Assembly: GCA_947561395.2 (NCBI GenBank)
Contig: OX387190.1
Location: forward strand, 23,616,858 to 23,680,857
DNA length: 64,000 nt
Direction of reading: 5' to 3'
Origin: Buxus sempervirens
Lineage: Eukaryota > Streptophyta > Magnoliopsida > Buxales > Buxaceae
In this document: positions 23,801 to 32,322 of the stretch, piece after piece
Layout of the letters: the number at the start of each line of letters is the position of its first letter
Numbering within the stretch: the stretch's first letter is position 1
Notes under the pieces: model-generated
Databases searched by the model: none
What the model saw: the letters and a program-made list of their open reading frames with translations, nothing else
What the model was told of the DNA's origin: nothing
Translations under genes and position numbers: made by a program

Positions 23801-24432
23801 ACATGAAGAAAATGTGTGAGCAGTTTCAGATTACCCATCATAAGTCAGCTCCGTACAGGCCAAAGATGAATGGGGCAGTGGAAGCAGCAAACAAGAATAT
23901 AAAGAAAATCATTCAGAAGATGGTAGTGAGCTACAAAGATTGGCATGAAATGCTTCCACTTGCTCTACATGCCTACAGAACCTCGATCCGGACTTCAACT
24001 GGAGCAACCCCGTATTCCCTAGTCTATGGAATGGAAGCAGTCTTGCCTGTGGAAGTGGAGATCCCATCACTCCGAGTGCTCATGGAAGCAGAACTAGAAG
24101 AAGCCGAATGGGTCCAGTCGAGACATGATCAACTTAACCTGATAGAAGAAAAGCGGTTGAAAGCACTTTGCCATGGACAGTTGTACCAGAAGAGAATGGC
24201 CAGGGCTTACAATAAGAAAGTGAGGCCCAGAACTTTCCAAGAAGGAAACCTGGTGCTAAAGAAAATTCTACCATTTTTGGAAGATTCTCGTGGTAAGTTC
24301 AAGCCCAATTGGGAAGGCCCATATGTCGTCAAGAAAGTCCTATCAGGGGGAGCACTCATCTTAGCAGAAATGGATGGGTCAGATTTTCCTGAGCCCATTA
24401 ACTCTGATGCGGTAAAAAGGTATTTTCCTTGA
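20845..24432 (+). CDS. pol: Tat/Ogre pol: RT, two RNase H, integrase
   Basis: The polymerase frame has no clear start codon of its own and is presumably expressed with gag-pro. By residue from the frame's start: reverse transcriptase with MCVDYRDLN near 225, MPFGLKNAGATYQ near 295 and the catalytic YVDDM at about 325-329; the ordinary gypsy RNase H from about 463; a second, archaeal-type RNase H with FFDGAANMNGNG near 622, GDSSL near 686 and QFADALATL near 734. The integrase has a His-His-Cys-Cys zinc region at about 846-890, then GIDVIG near 914, SDNAS near 976 and NGAVEA near 1,010 (the D, D and E of the catalytic triad). No chromodomain is visible. The double RNase H is diagnostic of the Tat group. 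It looks whole. Confidence 0.95.
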   Translation: MECHFPEGSNGPSSSGELCLEGPQKTQKDFSIFPRKFNFFKRVQTTYEPYNQTELDQVEYDFDLELDFDLMGVEEETEVEEEDVPKEIEYQLERHEKGVQPNIEETISINLGTEEDPKIVKIGSCLSDVQKNEMSQFLADYKDVFAWSYRDMPGLDTDMVVHKLPILPGVKPIKQKLRRLKPEWTLKVKDEVVKQFQAGFLAVSTYPEWLANIVPVPKKDGKVRMCVDYRDLNRASPKDDFPLPHIDILVDNTAVHSLFSFMDGFSGYNQIKMAKEDQEKTAFITPWGTFHYTVMPFGLKNAGATYQRAMTALFHDMIHKEMEVYVDDMIAKSCKEEDHLINLKKVFDRLRKYSLRLNPAKCVFGATSGKLLGFIVSRRGIEIDPAKAKAIIEMPAPRTEKEVRGFLGRIQYISRFIAQLTAICEPIFKLLRKDNPTVWNEDCQQAFDTIKRYLLNPPVLVPPTPGRPLILYLSVLETSMGCVLGQHDETGRKERAIYYLSKKFTEYEAKYSPLEKTCCALVWATQRLRHYFLSHSTLLISRMDPLKYLFEKPALTGRTAKWQLLLSEFDLTYITQKAIKGQAIADHLAAHPLPEYQPLKTNFPDEAILYTEEEDSESSWQMFFDGAANMNGNGIGAVLVKPDGSHIPIAVKLRFQCTNNIAEYEACIIGLQAAMDHGVEELDVYGDSSLIIFQTTGEWKTKDHKLIPYHQYLEEISTNFTRISFNYMPRAKNQFADALATLASMVSIPEGVDIRPLEIEVRDEPAYCLVLEGAPEEEAPWFQDIKNFLNNRSLPENATATEKRTIQRLAGQFLLSGGHVYKRSHNDILLRCVAKAESERLIETVHGGVCGPHMSGHMLAKKILRLGYYWTTMEHDCCIHVRRCHQCQIYADNKHAPPGELHNMTSPWPFSMWGIDVIGMISPKASNGHRFILVAIDYFTKWVEAASYANITSNHVIKFLKHNIICRYGLPSAIVSDNASNIKNKDMKKMCEQFQITHHKSAPYRPKMNGAVEAANKNIKKIIQKMVVSYKDWHEMLPLALHAYRTSIRTSTGATPYSLVYGMEAVLPVEVEIPSLRVLMEAELEEAEWVQSRHDQLNLIEEKRLKALCHGQLYQKRMARAYNKKVRPRTFQEGNLVLKKILPFLEDSRGKFKPNWEGPYVVKKVLSGGALILAEMDGSDFPEPINSDAVKRYFP

Positions 24433-25360
24433 GTGAATATTTCTAGGAAATGATCCGAGGCCATTTTTCTTTATTTCCTTCAAAAATTTTAATCCCTAGT
24501 CTAGCCAAGTTGAGCTGGTTCGTTTCTTTGATCAACCTAAACCGGATTTACAGTCAAATTGGGGCAAAATCAATTGGGGCAAAAGTGAGGAAAGAAAAAG
24601 AAAAAGAGAGGAAAAGCAATGGAAATGGCAAATGAAAGCCAAGCGTGAAAAATGCAAAAAATGCAATTTGGGGGAAAAGGGTTAAATTCATAATGACTGT
24701 AAGTCCGGTTGACCTATTTCCACACTTGAAAATTTTTGGGCCTTTAATACCCTTTCTTTCATAAACTGAGCCTAGCCTTTATTTCGTCCTATTTTTAAGC
24801 CCTCGGTGATCTTAGTTTGTTCATTCAAATATCAGAGTAGGATGGGTAATGACGGAATTCAGAAGCCGGCCCTAGTGAAAACCGTAACTGGCGCTAGGGG
24901 CAATATTGGCAAAAAGGCAAAAAAAAAAAAAAAGAAAAATGAAAGAAATTAGAGGTTGAGTTGATCATGGGGATCTGAGCTTCAAGCAAAGTTGGCATGA
25001 GCAGAATGGGGCAGTTTTGGCAGTGGGGATGACTCTAAAGGTCCTAAGATGGACGATTCTGATCCCTCAGTATTTTGTGGACTACCCTTTTCATTATTTA
25101 ACCTGGTTTTATTTCCTTTAATTATAGGTGATTAAGTGCATGGACAAAATTTCAAAAATACAAAAAAATATAAAAAGGAAAAATTATACTATGGCCAGTG
25201 ATGAGAAATCAAATACTTTTCATAAAACCTTTGTTTTTACAAGCATCTGAGCATTCTGAGGCCAATAATATAAAAATTTTATTTTGAATTAAATCCTTTG
25301 TCTTTCCACTATTGGAGTTCAATTTTGTACAAAGGTAGGAAAAATGTGCAGGAAATAAAG
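24433..25360. other. Spacer between pol and the antisense genes
   Basis: No coding potential recognised. It is AT-rich with poly-A runs near 24,920 and 25,160. It should contain the 3' ends of both the pol transcript and antisense gene A, which run towards each other. Confidence 0.5.
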
Positions 25361-27054
25361 CTAGTCTCCTAGCCGCTCCTCAAGCTCCCGAATCCGAGCT
25401 GCCTGAGCTGCAATGACTCCTGAAGCCCCCTCTGCAGCGGGATCACTCAAGAAGGAAATGACCTCATCTGAAAGGGCCTGCTGGATCCGCATACTCCTAA
25501 GGCTGGCCAAAGTAGCTTGGTACTTCTGCCGGATCATACGGACCTCGAAGCAACGAGCCTGCCTCTGCTCCTCCAGCTTCTCTTCCACGGCAATACGGCG
25601 TGAGACCTGCTCCTCAAGCTGCCTCTCCAGATAAGCGCCCTGTATCCTGAGCTCCTGGGCCTCCCGCACCCATATCTGCTGAAGCTGCTTATGAGAAGCC
25701 CGCTCAGACTCTAGAATGTCCTCATAGGTGGGAGCCAAGACTACAGGAGGATCTTCGGGTACTGGGGCCTGAGTCTGTATCTGTTCCTTGATCCAGAAGA
25801 GATAATCCCTCACATGGGCTTCTGAGAAGACTGGACCATGCATAAAGCGGACATAGGACCACTCCTTCATCAACCAGGCATTCAGCTTCATAGAAAGGGG
25901 CCCAAGACGATCCTCATATCCACATGGGATGATAATCCCCTTGGTCGCACGGAACTGACGAAGGACCCGCAGAGGAAGATACAAAACTGCATGCTTCAGG
26001 CCAACCAGAATCAGAAAGTTGCGGTCTCGGAAGCTAATCACTGTCTCCGCATTAGGCTGATAAGTACCAGGCCATCTCACCTGGTCCTCCTGAAGCGAGC
26101 CCAAGAAAGTAAACCAGCCCTGTTTGCCCCCTGGAATATCGGGGCACCCCCTGTTGCTCATCAAGAGAGGGACTTTCAGACTCGGGAAGAAGTGTCGATT
26201 GATCTCTTCAATCTGGCTCAAATGATCAAGTAGCCAAAGCTGCAAAGGAAGAGAGAGGTGTCAACACATTGTATAAAAAAAAAAAAAGAAGCAAAAAGAA
26301 AGCCAAAAAGCAAGAAAAGAAAACAAAACAAAAAAAACTTTTTACCTGCAGGATCTGGGCACATGCTAGGAAGCGTTTCGACTTCCTATTGTAGCAGTCG
26401 GTTAAGGCCTGATATATCCCAGCTAAAATCATGGGGGCCAACCTCTCCCGCTCCCTAACCTGGCATATCACGGAAATCAAGGCCAAGTCCACCTCGTCAT
26501 CCTCCCGTGGGAAAAGCAACTGGTTGACCACTATCAGGGTCAACGCGTTGAATCGGGCCTCCTTATCTTCTCCCCTCAAAAGCTTCTCAGTCAAAAAAAG
26601 CCTTAGATAGGGTCAAAAGGGTGTCAGAATCCCCCAAGTCCTTCTTCCCTATGCCCAAAAAAGTAGAAGCTTCCTTCTTGTAACTAGGCCTAAGAGGTGG
26701 ATTCACCACCCTCTCATCAAACCTCAGGCCCAGGATGGTTTCCACCTCCTCAATGGTTGGGGTCATCTCATGGGTCCCAAAACGGAACAAGTTGAGATCA
26801 GGAACCCAATGACCAATCATGGCCTCTATAATCTCCCACCTGAAGGGAACCTTGGGAATGAGCAGGGTATGGCCTAGATTAGTAGAACCCCATCTCCTCT
26901 CCTCATCTAGGGACATAGAGTTAACCCACCTTGTATAAAAGGAATCCACAGGGTTGTACCTAGTGAGATTTGGGGGTTTTGATCTAAAAGGCTGTTTTGC
27001 AGGGGAGGCAGTGTGGACAGACAATAATGGGGCAGAAGATGATCCGGATTCCAT
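25361..27054 (-). CDS. Antisense accessory gene A (plant-mobile-domain-like)
   Basis: This gene lies opposite to gag-pol. It starts at an ATG at 27,054, about 115 bases downstream of a TATAAAT box, and ends at 25,361. The N-terminal part reads as a plant-mobile-domain or DUF7745-like fold: WVNSM...RWGSTNLGH, then FRWEIIEAMIGHW, then TPTIEEVETILGL. A second block has ILAGIYQALTDC and ends in ILQ at 26,346. A GT-AG intron (26,345-26,240) follows, and the last block opens with LWLLDHL at 26,239. The C-terminal third is a charged coiled coil ending AARIRELEERLGD. It may carry about one break in the first half. Function unknown; related proteins are carried by many plant transposons, and some host versions act in gene silencing. 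The family call is from memory of motifs. Confidence 0.75.
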
Positions 27055-27164
27055 TGGATTTGACGGGAGAAAGCTAGAACTCAAGAGGAGGAAGAAAGAG
27101 GCGAAAAAGGGGGTTTCTAAACTCAAAAACTCGTAAAAAATGCTCAAATCCCGAGGCAGGTTGC

Positions 27165-27171
27165 ATTTATA
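27165..27171 (-). promoter_or_regulatory. TATA box of antisense gene A
   Basis: TATAAAT on the minus strand, lying between the palindrome array (27,182-27,326) and the ATG at 27,054, the right order for a promoter of the antisense gene. Confidence 0.6.
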
Positions 27172-27181
27172 GCATCTTTTA

Positions 27182-27326
27182 ACATATCCGGTAACTCAGA
27201 CCGGATACAAAAGCTTTATACATATCCGGATAAGTGTACCGGATACAGAGGATTCCATGAATATCCGGTATGACATACCGGATACAAAGACCAATCAATG
27301 TATCCGGTATGTCAGACCGGATACCG
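27182..27326 (-). promoter_or_regulatory. Palindrome array upstream of gene A (four units)
   Basis: Four TATCCGG/CCGGATA imperfect palindromes in about 145 bases, the same unit and spacing as in the LTR. The array ends about 10 bases before the minus-strand TATA box of gene A. Likely a regulatory region; the binding protein is unknown. Confidence 0.7.
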
Positions 27327-27537
27327 AGAAAAAATGCAAAAAAAAGAGCTAAGGATGAAAAATCCGAATTTTTTACCTGTTTTACCTGCTTACAAGTCAT
27401 AATTGCATAGAATTGAGAGAAAAAGATGTGCAAGACATGATAGAATGAATAAAAAGTTTTTTTCATATATATCTGGAAGTTTTTGTACAGGGATGATAAA
27501 AATACATGAAAATGAAAAAAATAATCCTAATCTACTC

Positions 27538-30201
27538 CTATGCAGGATCATCCCCGCGTCCTCGGCCGCGTCCACCTCTACGGCGTCTCCCCCAAAGTGC
27601 TCGGCCTCTAGAGTATGCAAGGATCCGATCGGCTGCATGACGGGGATGCCGACCTACCACCTGCTGAAGATGATACTCCAAGCAATAATCCTCGAGATCT
27701 GGGGGAGGAGCAGGAGTAGAATCTGGGGAGGAAGCCTCGTGCTCAGCAGCAACTGGGCCTTCATCCAAAGCATCCTCCGCTCCCGCAGCTCCAGAAGGCC
27801 CAGTATCAGCAGCAGAGGGGCCAGGATCAGAAGTAGCTGAGTCCACAGAAAAGAGAAAAATCAGAAGATTCAGATATAAGGAAGAATAAAAGAAGAGAAT
27901 GAAAAGAAGATCATACCAGGAATGTCTGCAGAAGGAGCAGGAGGATCCGGCTCGTCAGGATCAGCAGCTGGGACACCCTCGGGATCAGAGGCCCGAGCAG
28001 GAGATGGGTCAGGAATCAGGAAATCATGCTCAAAGAAGGCATCCTGATCATGGACCGGGCCCTGCACAAGTCAAACAAGCATATCAGAATATCATAAACA
28101 GGAAAATAAAAAAAAAATATAAGAAGGCCAGGTACCTGTCTAGCCTGGAGCTCAGCAACCAAGGCCTCCAGCTCCCTGATCCGGGCATCCCGCTGGGCCA
28201 CGACCGCATCGTGCTCCGCGATCATATCATCGATCGCAGCCCGCTGGCTCTCGAACCGGTCCCGAATGGAGTTCAGCTCGTGTACCTGCCAACAAGAAAG
28301 GAAGCATGGTCAGAAATGCATAAGAAAGGAAAATAGGATAAAAAACAGGAAGAATACAAGGCTTACCGTGTCCTCATGGATCCGGATACGGATCCCGCCA
28401 ATCTCTGTCACCCCGGCACGAGTGGGTCGATCCATCAAGCATCCAATAGACACCCTCTGGAACCACTCGTCATAATCTCCGGCTGCTGTGAGCCCCTCGG
28501 CATCCAGGAAGTGATCGAACTGATCCACATCGAAGCCAGGAAGGAGAGTATCGGGACCCACAGCAGGAGGAGGGACGGGGATGCGAAGTGCGCCAGTGTG
28601 CTGGTAGTACAGGCGCTCTCCCAAGTACATCACCCTACCAAGCCTCCCAAGGAAGCACTGGTAAGGCTGACGTCGGAGATCTCTCTCAAAAGCATCCTGT
28701 ACTGCCATCTCACGGGCAACTCCGACATCCACGTCATCTGGACGGGATAGAATGAGCTGCAAAGAAGCAAAGTGGTCAGATACAGTCAAGATACAGGAAA
28801 GAAAATAGAAGAAAAAGAATAAGGCTTACATCAGATCGGCGGGCACGGTCTAAGTGCACCCGGGCAGTACGAGGCTGGCTCCTATCGGCATCTCGAACCT
28901 GGGCCGACCATCGCAGGGCCACAGGAAAATCTGCAACCTCAGGAACCGGAGAGGGGCGGAAGAAGGTCATATAGGTGTACATGAACACCTGGCAAAAGAA
29001 AAATCAGTCAAGAAAGGATAAAGCCTAAGGAATTAAACCAGACAGATGAATGCAATACCTGTAGAATCTGCCAGAAGAACCGGCTGCTGACTCCATCACC
29101 TCTCGGAGATGCTAAGCCCCGAACCGCTCGGCACAGCCCGGCCAAGATGGTCCCATAAATGAGCCGACCCCATGCTAGCTGGCGGGTCTGATGGAGATCT
29201 CTCAAAGCATCCAGGAAAAGTGGGCTGACGCCGGTCGTATCCTCCGGAAAAAGGCAGCTCCCAAGCATCAACAGGAATACGTGCCGGAAGATAGGCACAA
29301 AGGCTGCATCCTCCATGGAGATGGTCTCATGCCTCCTCTCGAAATGTCGAGCCAGACTCTCCCGCAACCAGCTAATGGAGAGCCGGCCACTCCTCCCATC
29401 CCAGGCAGTAGGTGGCAGGGCCTGATACCCCAGAAGGAGGCCAATATCCTCCGCAGAAGGCCGCTCCAAGATGATGGTCCGCCCAGTCAATGGAATACCG
29501 GTGATCATCACAAAATCCGAGGGGCGGATCCCCAGCTCCACGTCCGGCAAATGAAATGACTGCGTCTCGGGGAAATATCTCTCCATCATGGCAAAAATAA
29601 GCGGACGGTCGGCTCTGAACGATGGAATACTGAGGAAGTGATCCAGGTGGCACCTCCCAAACTCCCGCCTGAGTGCCGGAGAAAGTGACCGTGCCAACTC
29701 GCTGAATCTCCCCCAGCTGCCGCGCAAGTGGGAAGAGTAGTAGGGAAGCGGCACATCGGCCCTGATGCACATAGAGGGGTGGCTATCCAAGCCATGGAGG
29801 AGCTCTGTATCATGCACAGAAGCCCTCAACTCCTCAGAGACCCCTGCCAGAGCTACAGCAACCCCCTCTGGAGCCATATCTCTGGCTCTGCCTCGGCCTC
29901 TACCACGACCTCTCTCGCCCTCAGGGGCCTGATCCTGAACTCTGCCTCTGCCTCTGCCTCGACCCCGAGCCGGTGCAACCACGGGCTAAATTTCAAAGAG
30001 AAAGGTGTGAAGATTGATGTAGGAGGAGAATGAAGAAAGAATAAAAAAATTTTGAAAGCCTACCTCAGCAGAGCTCTCCCTGGAGACATCCAATGGCTCA
30101 GACAAGGTAGCACTGGAGCTCACCTCTGTCCGAGCCCGCGAACTAGAGGGCTGATCAGCAGGGTCAGCCTCCTCTCTGACTCGGGAACGACTCCTAGCCA
30201 T
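27538..30201 (-). CDS. Antisense accessory gene B, seven exons, plant mobile domain
   Basis: The gene is antisense to gag-pol and looks whole. Seven coding blocks keep one frame across GT-AG introns: 30,201-30,064, 29,985-29,059, 28,988-28,830, 28,756-28,367, 28,285-28,136, 28,061-27,917 and 27,836-27,538, about 735 residues. Order: an Arg/Ser-rich start, an Arg-Gly repeat (GRGRGRG), then a plant-mobile-domain-like region with FGRCHLDHFLSIP, LIFAMMERYFPETQSFHLP and DFVMITGIPLTGR. It closes at ILAGLCRAV...ILQ before an intron. A short coiled coil (RDARIRELEALVAELQ) and a second Arg-Gly tail follow. An AG acceptor sits directly before the ATG, so the 5' UTR is probably spliced too. The Arg-Gly tracts suggest nucleic acid binding. 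Function unknown. It resembles gene A in motif order and intron site. Confidence 0.85.
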
Positions 30202-31649
30202 CTACACAGGGAAGTGTTTTATGAATTTCAAAGTTGGCTTTGCTCCCAGTCTTACATAATTTTTTTCCAAATTATCATGAATTGTGGGTATTTTATCTGT
30301 TTTAGAAAGCATTTGGTATTTCTGCCTAATCAACAATTTTATGCTAAGTTGTTTGTCAAAAATTTTGTTTATAAGGCATTTCCAAATATGGTCCTAAAGT
30401 TTCTGGGAAGATTAATATTTTCTTAATTACCAGGTGTAATCAGGAAAAATGCGCAGAGCAAAATCCTAGCAAGAACTGCAGAAGCACTACCTTCTGGGGA
30501 AAAATTCCAAGTGGAGAAGCCTGAGTCCAACAAGTGATCCAAATTCAAGCTAAGAAGTGGTAATCGAATTGGGAAAGAAGGCAATAGAATTTAGAAGTCT
30601 CTACATCCTAACAAAAGCATCAAAGTGATCATGCCAAAGTGGCGAGGAAAAGAAAAATCTGTACAAAGTAATTGAATATGGATATCATCGAAAGCACAAA
30701 TCATGGTCATAGCACAATTGCAGCACCCAATCACAAGCATGGTATTACAATTAAAAATGCCGCATGGGTCAATTGCAACATGGAATGAAAATCCAAAGCA
30801 ACCTATCATTTCGGACAACCAACAGGATCAATGTGGAGGGCAAGCAACAGCATGATATCAGTACACTGGGGTTTTAGTCATGGGCAACAACTCAAGAATC
30901 AACCAAGGCAATTGAGAGATTTGATTTGCTAAAACATCAATGCAAAAACTCAAGCTCAAAACTGGGCAAAAATTCAGAGATCCAGAATTGGCATAATCAA
31001 GCTGGAAATCAAAACAGATTCAGTCAAGATCCATCATCGGCAGCAATTCTAATCAAAGCAGAAATTAAAACATGGCATGTTACAATCCTAGCTCAAGTTC
31101 GGCAATGAATGGGAGCAAATTTGCCACTCAAATTTCTCGACAGTGAGCAATCAGGGCAAGACACACTGTTAGAATTGATCGAGCATGGGATTCAGTACAC
31201 AAGATATGCAGGAAAATTTGTTAAGGCCGAAGGTACACTTACTGTTTGATTGACAAAGAAAAGTTGAGCAGCCAGATATGGGCAATGAACACTGCCGTGA
31301 ATGAGGGATTACCGAAGTCAATAGCCGTCGCTGGCGTAAGCAGGTGTCGCCGGAGCTCGCCGGTGCTTGGGCGAAGTCGTCAATCGAAAGGAGACGAGCA
31401 AAAAAAAAAAAAAAAACCAAAGCACCAAACTAGGGCTCGACTGCGGCTGTCAAGGAACATTCACGAAGTCGCCGGAGGTGCAGACTCTCACCGGCAGCAA
31501 TAGTAGCCACCGGAGCTCAGGGAATCGTCGGAGAAGAGGGGAGCAACCGTCGGGTGAAGAAGAAGAAGGAGAGAGCCGGTCTGAGTAATCGGAGCAAGAA
31601 GAAAAGAAGAGGAAAAGTCGCGGTCGCGCGCGACTTATAAAACCTGCGG
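30202..31649 (-). other. Probable 5' UTR and leader intron of gene B
   Basis: The sequence directly before gene B's ATG is CCCTGTGTAG, a good splice acceptor, so a 5' UTR intron is likely. Transcription could start near 31,600, just downstream of the palindromes at 31,650-31,713 and a weak TTTATAAG near 31,636-31,643. No other gene was recognised in this stretch. Confidence 0.4.
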
Positions 31650-31713
31650 GATCCGGATACTCAGGCCGGATACCCGCAGACCCTTTATTATCCGGATACA
31701 CTTACCGGATACC
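31650..31713 (-). promoter_or_regulatory. Palindrome pair upstream of gene B
   Basis: Two TATCCGG/CCGGATA-type palindromes of the same kind as in the LTR and before gene A. They lie about 1.45 kb upstream of the gene B start codon, close to a weak TATA-like stretch on the minus strand. Confidence 0.6.
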
Positions 31714-31911
31714 AAAGAAAAAAAGAAAAAAAATAGAAAAAAGCAGAAAAAATAGAAAAAATAGAGAAAAAACAGGGAAAAATAGAAAAAAAAAGAAAAG
31801 AAAAAAGAAAAGAAAAAAGAAAAAAGAAAAAAGAAAAAAGAAAAAAGAAAAAGAAAAAAAAAGAGAGAAGAAAAAAAAAGAAGAAAAGAAAAAAAAGAAA
31901 AAAGAAAAAAA
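31714..31911. repeat. Poly-purine (A/G) low-complexity tract
   Basis: About 200 bases of almost pure A and G on the plus strand (AAAAAGAAAA-type). The long phenylalanine-rich frame on the other strand is a by-product. Confidence 0.95.
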
Positions 31912-31929
31912 GCAAACTTGTGCTATAAT

Positions 31930-32215
31930 TCTTACTATTTTCTCAAAATCCTATTTTTGTCTTGAAATCCACCTCACAGCCACGAGAGCTCTGTGGAATT
32001 CGGGACAACTTTGGGAAATGTGCCTGGTCAAAAGGATGATATCCACTCAATTTTCAACTTGGTTTGATAAAAAATCAGTTTTTCAAAAAATCCTATTTTT
32101 GGGCTTAAAATCCACTTCACAGCCACAAAGGGCTCAGTGGAATTTAAGAACTCTTGGAGAGATGCCCCCTTAAAGTGAGGGCCTTTTTGGCAAATCTCCA
32201 CTCAAAAATTGTTTT
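31930..32215. repeat. Imperfect tandem pair in the Tat 3' region
   Basis: Two imperfect copies of a roughly 140-bp unit. Each has TTTCTCAAAATCCTATTTTTG or a close variant, then AAATCCACCTCACAGCCAC or a variant, then CTC(T/A)GTGGAATT. Variable repeats before the 3' LTR are a known habit of Tat elements. Confidence 0.65.
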
Positions 32216-32309
32216 CTACAGAAATTGAATTAAACCGAGCAAATCATGCTCAAGGGAACGCAATTTGGGCTTGTCTACTCTTTGCAGCTCACTGCTTCGC
32301 AGCTCCCGC

Positions 32310-32322
32310 AAAGAGGGGCAGT
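32310..32322 (+). other. Polypurine tract of the Tat element
   Basis: AAAGAGGGGCAGT directly before the 3' LTR, in the place of the plus-strand primer of reverse transcription. Confidence 0.7.

Noticed and set aside
25413-30426. Plus-strand frames opposite genes A and B
   Set aside because: Shadows of the antisense genes, whose splice sites and domains are on the minus strand.
31688-31915. Phenylalanine-rich 75-residue frame
   Set aside because: Translation of a poly-purine tract.
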